Positions 53,834 to 60,990 of a DNA stretch of 64,000 bases are shown here, piece by piece. The DNA is from Mucilaginibacter glaciei (GTDB taxonomy: Bacteria; Bacteroidota; Bacteroidia; Sphingobacteriales; Sphingobacteriaceae). The stretch is from assembly GCF_014773245.1 (NCBI RefSeq), contig NZ_JACWMX010000005.1, forward strand, positions 372,001 to 436,000, given 5' to 3'. The notes under the pieces are model-generated. The model ran no database searches. It had not been told where the DNA came from and worked only from the letters and a program-made list of their open reading frames with translations. The translations under genes were made by a program, and so were the position numbers. Position 1 is the stretch's first letter; every line of letters starts with the position of its first letter.

Positions 53834-54135
53834 GCGTATGTTTTATCTAATAAATTGATTTGCTGTGTGATTAAATTCTCTTCGTAAGTCCATCCTGTAC
53901 CGAGGTGCCGGTTTTGGAAATACAGGTAATAAGCTTTGCCTTCGATGTCTGTTAAGCTGATGCTGTAGCCGTCTTTTTTTTTGGCTTCAAGACGCGCTCG
54001 CAGCTTCTTATAAACCGAAGTCATGATGTCTTTTAAAGGGCTCTCGGCCATATCGTAAGGCACTTCGGGTATGATTACTTTATCAAAAACCTCTTTAAGT
54101 GCCACCGCCTGTTGATAGGTTAGTTTAATTGTCAT
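53830..54135 (-). CDS. Early phage protein of unknown function
   Basis: A 101-residue protein (LTYQQAVALKEVFDKVIIPEVPYDM ... SISLTDIEGKAYYLYFQNRHLGTGWTYEE). Alpha-helical N-terminus and beta-rich end. No family recognised. Overlaps DUF3164 by 4 bases and the DnaA-like gene by 11. Confidence 0.6.
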   Translation of the reverse strand: MTIKLTYQQAVALKEVFDKVIIPEVPYDMAESPLKDIMTSVYKKLRARLEAKKKDGYSISLTDIEGKAYYLYFQNRHLGTGWTYEENLITQQINLLDKTYA

Positions 54136-54508
54136 TTGCTCTTCCTTCCATTATCATTAGCTTGGTAAAGAGTTTATTGTAATGCTCTCTGAACTTTTTA
54201 TCTGTATCGGTAAGGTCTTCTACCTTGGCCATCGACACGCTTACTGTTGAGTGATCCCGTCCGAAATATTCGCCGATTGTATTCACGGTTGCTTTCAGCA
54301 CGAACTTTTTCATCAGATACATACCCATGTGCCTCGCATCGGTATAAGTACGCATCCGGGTTGCGCCTATTAAGCCGCGTTTGTATACATTAAAATGGGC
54401 GCACACTACTGATGATATATCATCGTAGCTGAGTAACCTTAGTGGCCGTTTAGGCACTGTCAGCCTTACTCTTTCAATAAAATACATAGTTGGTTGGCAG
54501 TATATCAT
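54125..54508 (-). CDS. DnaA domain IV-like DNA-binding protein
   Basis: A protein of about 127 residues from the internal ATG at 54508 (the longer frame runs into the neighbour). The core reads IGEYFGRDHSTVSVSMAKVEDLTDTDKKFREHYNKLF, where GRDHSTV is the DnaA-box recognition signature of DnaA domain IV. No ATPase domain is present. It could bind DnaA-box-like sites on phage or host DNA, for example to recruit or block replication starts. A tandem relative follows directly upstream. Confidence 0.8.
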   Translation of the reverse strand: MIYCQPTMYFIERVRLTVPKRPLRLLSYDDISSVVCAHFNVYKRGLIGATRMRTYTDARHMGMYLMKKFVLKATVNTIGEYFGRDHSTVSVSMAKVEDLTDTDKKFREHYNKLFTKLMIMEGRANDN

Positions 54509-54795
54509 TTTGACTCCTCCAGTCTTGTCATGGCCTCGATGCATGACAGGTACATCCTTTTAAATTGTTTATTAGTAATTAGCAGCTCACTTGCACGGTT
54601 CAAGGCTCTGTGCGTATGGCTTCTTGTAAGCGTTAATGCAGTGGCGATTGCGGTATTCGCATAGTTCTCCTCGTCCATCAACACTATTGCGATTAGTCGC
54701 GCAAACGTTGGGTATTCGGCTTCTTTTCGCTTAAGCTGATCGACCTGAACACCGGTTACCGCTTTTACCAGTATGATGGTTTCTTCTATAGTCAT
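54505..54795 (-). CDS. Second DnaA domain IV-like protein
   Basis: A 96-residue protein with the same layout as its neighbour: VQVDQLKRKEAEYPTFARLIAIVLMDEENYANTAIATALTLTRSHTHRALNRASELL corresponds to the DnaA domain IV pattern, with the signature changed to TRSHTHR. It overlaps the next gene by 4 bases. The changed recognition segment suggests a different DNA target. Family call is by eye. Confidence 0.65.
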   Translation of the reverse strand: MTIEETIILVKAVTGVQVDQLKRKEAEYPTFARLIAIVLMDEENYANTAIATALTLTRSHTHRALNRASELLITNKQFKRMYLSCIEAMTRLEESK

Positions 54796-55184
54796 ATCAT
54801 CGCCCTCACGTGTTCAAATCGCATCATGAATAGCTCGTCATTCAAGAGCCGCTTATAGCTGTGAATAAACAGATACTCCTCCAGCATGTAAGGCACATCG
54901 AACTTGCAGTCATAAGAAAATGGCAGGAAGTCAGTATCATTACGGCTACTCCATTCGTTGTTAAAAAACCCTCTGAATAGCGGCGAGTACTCAATCTCAA
55001 ACCGTACGGCCGGCCATCCCTCGCAAAGGCTTTTTACGAACATCTGATACTGATAAAACTGATGTTTACAGTAATGCTCTTCCGTCCATTCAAGCAGTTC
55101 GCATACCTCCGACAATTGGCTGTTGTTTTCCGCTCTTACCAGTGCGATGTGGGTTCTTTTAATGATCAGCTCCTTGGTTTTCAT
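54792..55184 (-). CDS. Early phage protein of unknown function
   Basis: A 130-residue protein with many aromatic residues (HYCKHQFYQYQMFVKSLCEGWPAVRFEIEYSPLFRGFFNNEWSSRND). No family recognised. Overlaps both neighbours by 4 bases, between the DnaA-like genes and the second ATPase. Confidence 0.6.
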   Translation of the reverse strand: MKTKELIIKRTHIALVRAENNSQLSEVCELLEWTEEHYCKHQFYQYQMFVKSLCEGWPAVRFEIEYSPLFRGFFNNEWSSRNDTDFLPFSYDCKFDVPYMLEEYLFIHSYKRLLNDELFMMRFEHVRAMI

Positions 55185-55813
55185 ATGGCATTCATTGTTT
55201 TTTGGCCGTAAATGAGCGCGGCCCGCTCTTCATCAATCGTTAATTTGCAACCTTCAACACGGCCACTTACGCTTACCGTAAGCCCCTCCACATAAAAGAT
55301 CAGCTTTGATAGTTTTTTCACAAGCTTCGCGCTTGCAGTGTAAGGCTCACCTTTCTCTTCGTGAGCGAGGAAGATGAAAAGCACGTCTGGGAAATCCTTT
55401 AGCAGCTTCTCGTATTTTCCGTTATTCAATTCTTTCGTGTAAACTGTTATGTTATCGATCACTACTATTTTCGGTGCGCCTCTCTTCTTCAGCCTGACGT
55501 AAAGGGTTTCGATACTTTCGTATCTCTGCCATTGTATTTGTTCGTTGAAAGGATTGATCCTTGCACGTCTTAAGCTGTCTACAAAGGCCTTACCCGTGCC
55601 CTCCTCGGCACTGATATAATGCACCTTTAAGATGCCGCTTAACATTTGCGCGAGGAGGAGAGCAAACCAGGTCTTGCCGTTTTTCTCTCTTCCCCAAATC
55701 ATCCAAGACCCGTGTCGCTCCGGCTCGCCCATCGCTTTTTTCCATATCCCCTCCAACTCAAATACATCATGCTTGATATCGAAGAGGTTTTGCGTTGTTA
55801 ATGCCCTCTTCAT
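55181..55813 (-). CDS. P-loop ATPase (RecA/AAA-like) next to MuB
   Basis: A 210-residue ATPase. Walker A GREKNGKT at residues 41-48, Walker B KIVVIDNI near 115 and a sensor-like FLAHEEKGEP near 145. This RecA-like pattern is used by phage DNA-binding ATPases related to DnaB/RAD55-type proteins. It sits between MuB and the DnaA-like genes and might act in transposition, target choice or replisome loading. Specific role unknown. Confidence 0.8.
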   Translation of the reverse strand: MKRALTTQNLFDIKHDVFELEGIWKKAMGEPERHGSWMIWGREKNGKTWFALLLAQMLSGILKVHYISAEEGTGKAFVDSLRRARINPFNEQIQWQRYESIETLYVRLKKRGAPKIVVIDNITVYTKELNNGKYEKLLKDFPDVLFIFLAHEEKGEPYTASAKLVKKLSKLIFYVEGLTVSVSGRVEGCKLTIDEERAALIYGQKTMNAI

Positions 55814-55818
55814 GCCTG

Positions 55819-56724
55819 TTAGTCGTTTAATAGTAAAAGACTTTCTGCCCTGCGCAAGCCGCCGATGGTTTCCTTTTTGAGGTCTTTTGTATTACCCAGG
55901 CATTTGATTACGATATCGTTTAATTGGCTTGTATCTTCCATATTGACGATTAGAACCTGTTCAATCAAGTTCTTATGGAATGCGATTCTCTCTTCTCGAC
56001 CTTGCGGTACGGTAGATGAATAGCTTTCGCTAAATCGGCTGAATATCTCACGATACCCTACTTTTTTATTGCGAATACCTTTTTCGATTTGCTTGCGCAG
56101 GCCGTCAGCTCCCATCAGGTACCAGCCGCAGACATTTTCCGTGGCATTCCATAGTTCTTTTAATTCTAAAAATGCGTTGTACTCCAAGTCTCCTGCCTCG
56201 TCGACAATAATTATAGGCTCCGGTACCATTGTAAGCCAGTATTTTATGTTCGCTTTTACCTCGACATATCTATCGTTGTGGTCTACACCGATAGTCCGGG
56301 CGATCTCACGAATAAAGGCCTGCTTGGTTTTGCATTGGGATGCATCTACATAGAAACAGTTGATAAGCGAACGGCATAGATACTTAGCTGTGAACGTTTT
56401 GCCTATACCGCACTCATCAACGTATATCCGGGCTTTAGAATGTTGCTTGCAGAAAAGCACGTCCTCCTTGATTGTCACAAATACGTCAGTCTCGGCAAGG
56501 TGCCATTTCTTGTCATTCATTTTAACGTCCAACAGGCGTGCTATTGTTAACCACTTGCCATTGGATAAAAGCTTGTCTGTTTTGCCGCTTTTTAAAGTGC
56601 TAAAGACCGCTTCATTAATGCCATACTTATTTGCGAATGTGGTGTCAAAACCACTGTATTGTGCCCTTGCTTCCATTAAGGCAGCAACTATCTTCTTTTT
56701 AAATTCGTCGGTTATTTGTATCAT
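55819..56724 (-). CDS. MuB-like AAA ATPase, transposition target activator
   Basis: A 301-residue protein. N-terminal helix-turn-helix-like part (KYGINEAVFSTLKSG, about residues 33-47), then AAA ATPase with Walker A DECGIGKT at 103-110 and Walker B IIIVDEAGDLE near 175. MuB coats target DNA, stimulates MuA and directs target immunity. It starts 10 bases after the transposase stop. Complete in length (Mu B is 312 residues). Confidence 0.9.
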   Translation of the reverse strand: MIQITDEFKKKIVAALMEARAQYSGFDTTFANKYGINEAVFSTLKSGKTDKLLSNGKWLTIARLLDVKMNDKKWHLAETDVFVTIKEDVLFCKQHSKARIYVDECGIGKTFTAKYLCRSLINCFYVDASQCKTKQAFIREIARTIGVDHNDRYVEVKANIKYWLTMVPEPIIIVDEAGDLEYNAFLELKELWNATENVCGWYLMGADGLRKQIEKGIRNKKVGYREIFSRFSESYSSTVPQGREERIAFHKNLIEQVLIVNMEDTSQLNDIVIKCLGNTKDLKKETIGGLRRAESLLLLND

Positions 56725-56734
56725 TTAATTAGGG

Positions 56735-58759
56735 TTAAAATCTGTCTTTAAGTGATTTTCTAAAGCTTTGGGAAGGAATATTCTCTACTTCGGCCTCCTC
56801 AAATTCAGGTAATATTTCACCTGATCCGATTAGCCTTGCTTGTAGCCCGCGCATACCAGGCATGGTAAATGTTTTAGGTTCGGGAGGGGTATTATTGATG
56901 ATGGTAACAGGTTCTATTTGCTGTTTGCGGCGGCGGCCATAGCTATCGATAGTTGCTACGTATGCGCTCATGATTGACCGGGCCGTATAATCTTCAGGGG
57001 TTTGTTCGATAGTAGCTCTTCCGTAAACAGGCTTAGCAATAGCCTCGCAGATGTATTGTGTGCCGATAAATACAAGTGCTTTAAATACCTGCCCCTCATG
57101 GTCATCAAGCCAGTATATGCTTATTTCCTGCCCTTCAACTTGTTTCATCAAGCCGATCAATCGATCACCTAAACTAATCTTGCCCTCATTGCCTAAAAGA
57201 AACTCCTTACGTTGTAGGCGAATTATGCCAACGTTGCAGCTCGTTTTAGTATGGTAGCCGATATAAGGCAGAATTCCGATATAATTCGTGGGCTTAATAT
57301 CTGGATGCTGCATTTCGCAAAAGACCTCCCAACGGGTCATGTGTGTATGAACGCTGTGCTTGCGGGAGTTCCATGTTTCAATGTCATCAATAGCGTTGTC
57401 AACTATCTTCTCATAAGGTAAGCGCGGTATTTTCTCGCTATCGGTAACGGCTTGGTTATTTTCGCTTTTAGCATGTGGCCTGGCTAACCATCCCTCTTTA
57501 TCTTTTTCGTACTCATACCGCAGCGTTCTGAAGTACCGCTCTATGCGCTTACCGCGTGGGTTATTCGCTTCTATACGTACATACTGGAACATTTCCCCTT
57601 CTCGTAAAAAAGTATCTTTAAAAGAGCTGTTTAAGCTCATTTCACATTCGAGTTCTGCGGGAAGATGAAAACCCCAGTGATGGTAATTTCTTACAAGTTG
57701 GCGATAGAATTCCATTATGATACCGTCCTTGCTATCGCCATAAACTGAACAGGTAAAAGCCTCACTGCCTAAGTCAATACCGTTATAGAACCATACACGT
57801 TTACCGCTTAAATCTTTGAAAGGTGGCTGCCTGTCATCTATCGAAATGATACTGCCTGCAAATTTTGGTTTGTTAAGAGAGTGGTGAGGTTTAAATTGAG
57901 TCATCAACTTCTCGCGATCTGTAGACCGGTGCTGATAGGTGCCTATCTTATTAGCCCACTGGCTCATGTATTTCTTTACAGTCGTATCACTTAGCTTTTT
58001 AAATTCAGCTGGATTATATATCTCGCTTGTATCGTTATTAACTACCGACACATATCCACCAATGAATGCATCGTAACGCTTGTGAACATCTGTAGCGGTA
58101 GGTTTCCGCTTATCACCACCAAACATATTGTTTAGCAATTCAAGTGTCTTATCGGTTACCTTCCTTGTATTTTGGTTCTTGTGCTTACCGCTGATCAGAG
58201 TGATATAACCGTCAAGCTCATATTTTTTGAATACCTCGATAAATGATCGGTTATTTTCAGGAAGCGTATGTTGTAAGCTATACTTCGCTTTTAACGTTGC
58301 CTGAAAGCTGACCGCATCTTCCCACAGAGTAGTATTTACGCCGTGCAGGCTGATGCCCTTTGTCTTACGTTCGCGCTCACGTACTTCTTTTAATGCCTTG
58401 ACCGCCTCTAAAACGCTTGCGTTGATAATGTATCGCTCCTGAAATTCGAGATCCAGGTAACTGCCGTCACTTTCAAATCGGAATGTTTTGTAATAGTTAA
58501 CCGCGCCGCCATCTACTTTGTAAAACCGCTCGAGTATATGATCACACTTGCGGGGATCACCGAGCGCGTCCTGGATCTCTTTTGGCAAGCTGTCGTAGGA
58601 GATAAGCATCGGCGAACCTAAGTGCGCCCGCTGAACACGCTTGATGCCGTAAGACTTCTCCTTGTACCGCTGTATCGTGGTTTTCAAGTTATTGTCGCTA
58701 TACCACGGCTTAAGCTCGTCTTTTGTTACTACTACTGTATTATTCCAAAATGATGGCAT
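56735..58759 (-). CDS. MuA-type transposase
   Basis: A 674-residue DDE transposase (Mu A is 663). N-terminal HTH-type DNA-binding part (DELKPWYSDNNLKTTIQRYKEKSYGIK, residues about 14-40), integrase core from about 300 to 490, and a Mu C-terminal beta-barrel and tail. The catalytic set appears as D308 (SIDDRQPPF), E371 (ELECEMSLN) and E407 (GKRIERYF), 35 residues apart for the last two. The second Asp of the usual triad is thus Glu. The tail (residues about 600-674) should bind MuB. First large gene of the early operon. Confidence 0.92.
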   Translation of the reverse strand: MPSFWNNTVVVTKDELKPWYSDNNLKTTIQRYKEKSYGIKRVQRAHLGSPMLISYDSLPKEIQDALGDPRKCDHILERFYKVDGGAVNYYKTFRFESDGSYLDLEFQERYIINASVLEAVKALKEVRERERKTKGISLHGVNTTLWEDAVSFQATLKAKYSLQHTLPENNRSFIEVFKKYELDGYITLISGKHKNQNTRKVTDKTLELLNNMFGGDKRKPTATDVHKRYDAFIGGYVSVVNNDTSEIYNPAEFKKLSDTTVKKYMSQWANKIGTYQHRSTDREKLMTQFKPHHSLNKPKFAGSIISIDDRQPPFKDLSGKRVWFYNGIDLGSEAFTCSVYGDSKDGIIMEFYRQLVRNYHHWGFHLPAELECEMSLNSSFKDTFLREGEMFQYVRIEANNPRGKRIERYFRTLRYEYEKDKEGWLARPHAKSENNQAVTDSEKIPRLPYEKIVDNAIDDIETWNSRKHSVHTHMTRWEVFCEMQHPDIKPTNYIGILPYIGYHTKTSCNVGIIRLQRKEFLLGNEGKISLGDRLIGLMKQVEGQEISIYWLDDHEGQVFKALVFIGTQYICEAIAKPVYGRATIEQTPEDYTARSIMSAYVATIDSYGRRRKQQIEPVTIINNTPPEPKTFTMPGMRGLQARLIGSGEILPEFEEAEVENIPSQSFRKSLKDRF

Positions 58760-58822
58760 AGTATAAATCTGTTATTTGCTCCCGCCCGGCTGCGATGACC
58801 GGGTTACGCTTTCGGGCGAGTG

Positions 58823-58954
58823 TTATTTTGAAAATTGAGTTGGATTGATCAGGTAAAGGCTTACAGTGATCGCTGTGAAGAAAATAGCCGCTAATACTAA
58901 AACCTGCGTTAGCGATAGCCCTTCATCCTGTATTTTTTTAATTTGAGTTTTCAT
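58823..58954 (-). CDS. Small single-span membrane protein
   Basis: A 43-codon gene found by reading, between the HTH gene and the transposase gene. It has a short charged N-terminus and one membrane helix (VLVLAAIFFTAITVSLYLI, about residues 18-36). It starts 4 bases after the HTH gene stop, so it is probably translated. Position in the immediate-early operon suggests a role in superinfection exclusion or early host takeover; unproven. Confidence 0.55.
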   Translation of the reverse strand: MKTQIKKIQDEGLSLTQVLVLAAIFFTAITVSLYLINPTQFSK

Positions 58955-58958
58955 GCTT

Positions 58959-59147
58959 TTATTGAGTTAGTAGTAGGTTAAGTTTAGGTACGATGTTGGT
59001 ACCCTTATAGTGTCCGTTGATTGTTTGACTTACAGTTTGGCGATCAACGCCTATCTGTTGTGCATACCATCTGATTGATCTGCCGGACTTTTTCACCTCC
59101 GCTTTTAGCGGCAGGTTTTCAGGGAATTTTACTTTTTTCTTTGCCAT
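58959..59147 (-). CDS. Small HTH regulator (Ner/Cro-like)
   Basis: A 62-residue basic protein with a clear helix-turn-helix (SIRWYAQQIGVDRQTVSQTINGHYKG, about residues 24-49). It is the first gene of the leftward early operon, facing the repressor gene, the place of Ner in Mu and Cro in lambda. It probably turns down the repressor promoter and early promoter. Confidence 0.82.
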   Translation of the reverse strand: MAKKKVKFPENLPLKAEVKKSGRSIRWYAQQIGVDRQTVSQTINGHYKGTNIVPKLNLLLTQ

Positions 59148-59205
59148 TCGTTTATATTATTACATTTGCTAATACACAGACAAATATATACACAAAATGT
59201 GTATA
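59140..59205. promoter_or_regulatory. Lysis-lysogeny control region with divergent promoters and operator
   Basis: Leftward early promoter: CTTG, 19 bases, TATATTTG on the minus strand (-7 at 59181-59188), a full match to the Bacteroidota pattern. Rightward repressor promoter: TTTG (59140-59143), 17 bases, TACATTTG (59161-59168). The perfect palindrome TATACACA-AAA-TGTGTATA (59187-59205) overlaps the leftward promoter between -7 and -33 and is the likely main operator; half-sites TACACA lie at 59173 and 59231. Confidence 0.75.
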
Positions 59206-59221
59206 TGCAAGCCTGATACTG

Positions 59222-60094
59222 ATGAAAAATACACAAAAAGAGTTTATTTTAGATAAGTCGTTGGTTTTAAACAAGATAAAATCTTATTACCAACTCAAAA
59301 ACGATATAGATTTAGCTAATTTTTTGGATATTAGACCTAACACGCTTAGTAACTGGAGAGCAAGGAATAGTTTCGACTACGAGATCTTATACACGAAATG
59401 TGTAGGAATAGATGCCAACTTTCTCATAACCGGCAAGGGCAGAATGTTCAGGCTAAATAAAACCGCAGATGCTTTAAACGAGCCTGAAATGGAATATACC
59501 ATTGATAATAATCCTGAGATCAGTAAGAATGACAAGACAATATTCCTCACTCCACAAATAGTTACAGTAGACGGGTCTGGTAGTGAAAACATTACTTACG
59601 TACCAGTGAAAGCAGCGGCAGGTTATTTAAACGGGTACAAGGACAGGGAGTACATAGAAAGCTTAACTTCATTTAACCTGCCGGGGCTTACAAATGCCAC
59701 GTATCGCGCCTTTGAAGTTTCTGGAGACAGCATGTTTCCTACATTGGAAGATAAAGAAATGGTAATCGGTCAATGGGTTGAGAAATTAGAGTACATACGC
59801 GAAGATCGAGTGCACATTGTGGTTACTAAAAATGATGGGGTAGTTGTTAAGCGGTTATTGAACAGAATTGACAAATACGGTTACATAGTGGCCAAATCTG
59901 ATGCGGTTAATGATCGCGGGCTTTATAAGAACAAAGAAATTTACCCTGATGACATCCTTGAAATTTGGTATGCGGTCTGGCACGGTGGTTTTAACTTCAA
60001 ATCACCAAGTGATCTATGGAAAAGACAAAACAATCTGGAGGCTGATCTTACGGATGTTTTAAAAAGATTAAATCAATTAGAAGAAAAATTATGA
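59222..60094 (+). CDS. CI-type phage repressor with S24 peptidase domain
   Basis: A 290-residue repressor. The frame is open to 59075, but ATG 59222 lies 54 bases after the promoter box. N-terminal HTH of the phage CI type (DLANFLDIRPNTLSNWRARNSF, residues 30-52). C-terminal S24 domain with Ser170 in VSGDSMFPT and Lys210 in GVVVKRLL, and an Ala133-Gly134 cleavage site. This combination means RecA-triggered self-cleavage, so the prophage should be inducible by DNA damage. Mu itself has an unrelated, non-S24 repressor. Confidence 0.93.
   Translation: MKNTQKEFILDKSLVLNKIKSYYQLKNDIDLANFLDIRPNTLSNWRARNSFDYEILYTKCVGIDANFLITGKGRMFRLNKTADALNEPEMEYTIDNNPEISKNDKTIFLTPQIVTVDGSGSENITYVPVKAAAGYLNGYKDREYIESLTSFNLPGLTNATYRAFEVSGDSMFPTLEDKEMVIGQWVEKLEYIREDRVHIVVTKNDGVVVKRLLNRIDKYGYIVAKSDAVNDRGLYKNKEIYPDDILEIWYAVWHGGFNFKSPSDLWKRQNNLEADLTDVLKRLNQLEEKL
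59388..59406. promoter_or_regulatory. Second operator copy inside the repressor gene
   Basis: TATACACG-AAA-TGTGTAGG matches the control-region palindrome at 17 of 19 positions. It lies about 166 bases inside the repressor coding frame, where it could allow DNA looping or autoregulation. Confidence 0.55.
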
Positions 60095-60384
60095 AGAAAA
60101 TTATCCTGACAGCATTTATCCTAATAAGTGCTTTTTCATTTTCAGGTTGCAAAGGAAAATCTGATTATAAACTAAGATTATATTACATAACTACCAATAG
60201 TAAAGGGATGGCAATTCTTGTGAACCGGGCCAGTGATCTAACAGCACCGAGTGATACTGATGCTTACAAAAAGGCTTCTGAAATTTTTGATGAGCATATG
60301 GCTTTAAAGGGTGATGATAACCACGTGCTTGATCATTTTGAGTTGTACAATTATAAAGATGAGCGAGTTATTGCTAAATACTAA
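60091..60384 (+). CDS. Putative lipoprotein co-expressed with the repressor
   Basis: A 97-residue protein with a lipoprotein signal (FILISAFSFSGC, lipobox FSGC with Cys at about residue 20). Its ATG overlaps the repressor stop (ATGA), so it is expressed in the lysogen. Lipoproteins in this position are often superinfection-exclusion or surface-modifying factors. No family recognised. Confidence 0.75.
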   Translation: MKKIILTAFILISAFSFSGCKGKSDYKLRLYYITTNSKGMAILVNRASDLTAPSDTDAYKKASEIFDEHMALKGDDNHVLDHFELYNYKDERVIAKY

Positions 60385-60429
60385 TACTCTGTTTATTTTA
60401 TAGCTAAAAAATGCTTTAACTATTGTTTT

Positions 60430-60456
60430 AACGGGTATGCTAACGCCGTTTTTTTG
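60430..60456 (+). terminator. Terminator of the repressor operon
   Basis: A short stem AACGG / CCGTT with inner GT/AC pairs and one bulge is followed by seven T residues, 45 bases after the lipoprotein stop. Confidence 0.65.
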
Positions 60457-60638
60457 TTTTTTAAGTACTTTATTTTTGATTTATAGGTATTGCAGGTCTA
60501 TAAAAAATACACTCATATGTATAAGCATCTGTATACCCATCTGTGTCTGCAACCGTATCAAACACTAAAATCGTTTATATATTTTGTAACATCTAATGAA
60601 TTACTCGTAGTGGCTTAATACCGCTTTAATTAAAACAG

Positions 60639-60682
60639 AAAACCCGTTTAAATGGCCTTTAAAGGTTAATTAAACGGGTTTT
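60639..60682. repeat. Long perfect hairpin near the right prophage end
   Basis: Arms AAAACCCGTTTAA (60639-60651) and TTAAACGGGTTTT (60670-60682), 13 bp, perfect. The loop holds the palindrome CCTTTAAAGG and overlaps the 16-mer TTAAATGGCCTTTAAA (60648-60663), which also occurs inverted at the left end (23729-23744). May act as a bidirectional terminator or an end site. Confidence 0.6.
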
Positions 60683-60692
60683 ATAGCTAACT

Positions 60693-60745
60693 ATGGTACT
60701 ACCGGTGCAGTAATGGTAGTATGCTCACTGATTTATGGTAGCATA
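60693..60745 (+). repeat. Three phased ATGGTA repeats (iterons)
   Basis: ATGGTACTACC (60693), ATGGTAGTATG (60713) and ATGGTAGCATA (60735) start 20 and 22 bases apart, two DNA turns, so they lie on one face of the helix. They are close to the presumed right end and suit transposase binding sites. Confidence 0.5.
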
Positions 60746-60935
60746 ACGGTATATAAGGGTAGATGTATATTTCGTTTCTTTTTAATGCAGTTTATATATT
60801 GGCTCAAAAATGCCTCCTACGGTATCAAAAACGCAGTTTTTTCTCATTTTGCCGTTTTCTCTTCTTTGTATAAATGGTTTAACCCCCTATACCTGATAAA
60901 TAATCATAAAAAATAATTTTGATTTTATTTTGATA

Positions 60936-60975
60936 TACGAAAACTATCGTACATATTTGTACGAAGGAATTCGTA
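60936..60975. promoter_or_regulatory. BlaI-type operator and promoter region
   Basis: The palindrome TCGTAC-ATATTT-GTACGA (60947-60964) contains TACA-tatt-TGTA, the core of BlaI/MecI operators. Further TACGA/TCGTA copies (60936, 60970) form overlapping dyads. A CATATTTG box (60952-60959) inside the operator may be the -7 element, so the repressor would block its own promoter. Confidence 0.65.
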
Positions 60976-60990
60976 TAACGAGAAAACAAC

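Larger units (their letters stand above)
23566..60806. mobile_element. Mu-like transposable prophage, about 37 kb, apparently complete
   Basis: The block between the MBL-fold gene and the blaI-like gene carries MuA-type transposase, MuB-type ATPase, DUF3164, a GemA-like protein, terminase, DUF1320, DUF935 portal, MuF, gpG, capsid, tape measure and lysis genes. Ends were chosen from a TG (23566) ... CA (60806) pair flanked by the 5-base direct repeat AAAAT (23561-23565 and 60807-60811); a 5-base duplication is what Mu transposition makes. Just inside both ends lie TGCGTTAAAAG (23574) and, inverted, TGCATTAAAAAG (ending at 60789). The existence of the prophage is near certain; the exact ends are a best guess, because chance matches of 5 bases are likely in AT-rich DNA. 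No integrase gene is present. Confidence 0.85.
60385..60806. other. Prophage right end, non-coding
   Basis: No convincing gene lies between the lipoprotein stop and the presumed right end. The stretch holds a terminator, a long hairpin, three phased ATGGTA repeats and the inverted copies of the left-end motifs. TTTTATAGCT occurs here twice (60396 and 60679) and once at the left end (23772). Bases 60807-60935 beyond it are AT-rich host intergenic DNA. Confidence 0.5.

Noticed and set aside
60713..60916. 67-codon frame at the right prophage end
   Set aside because: Lies over end repeats, unusual composition and no promoter; taken as non-coding.
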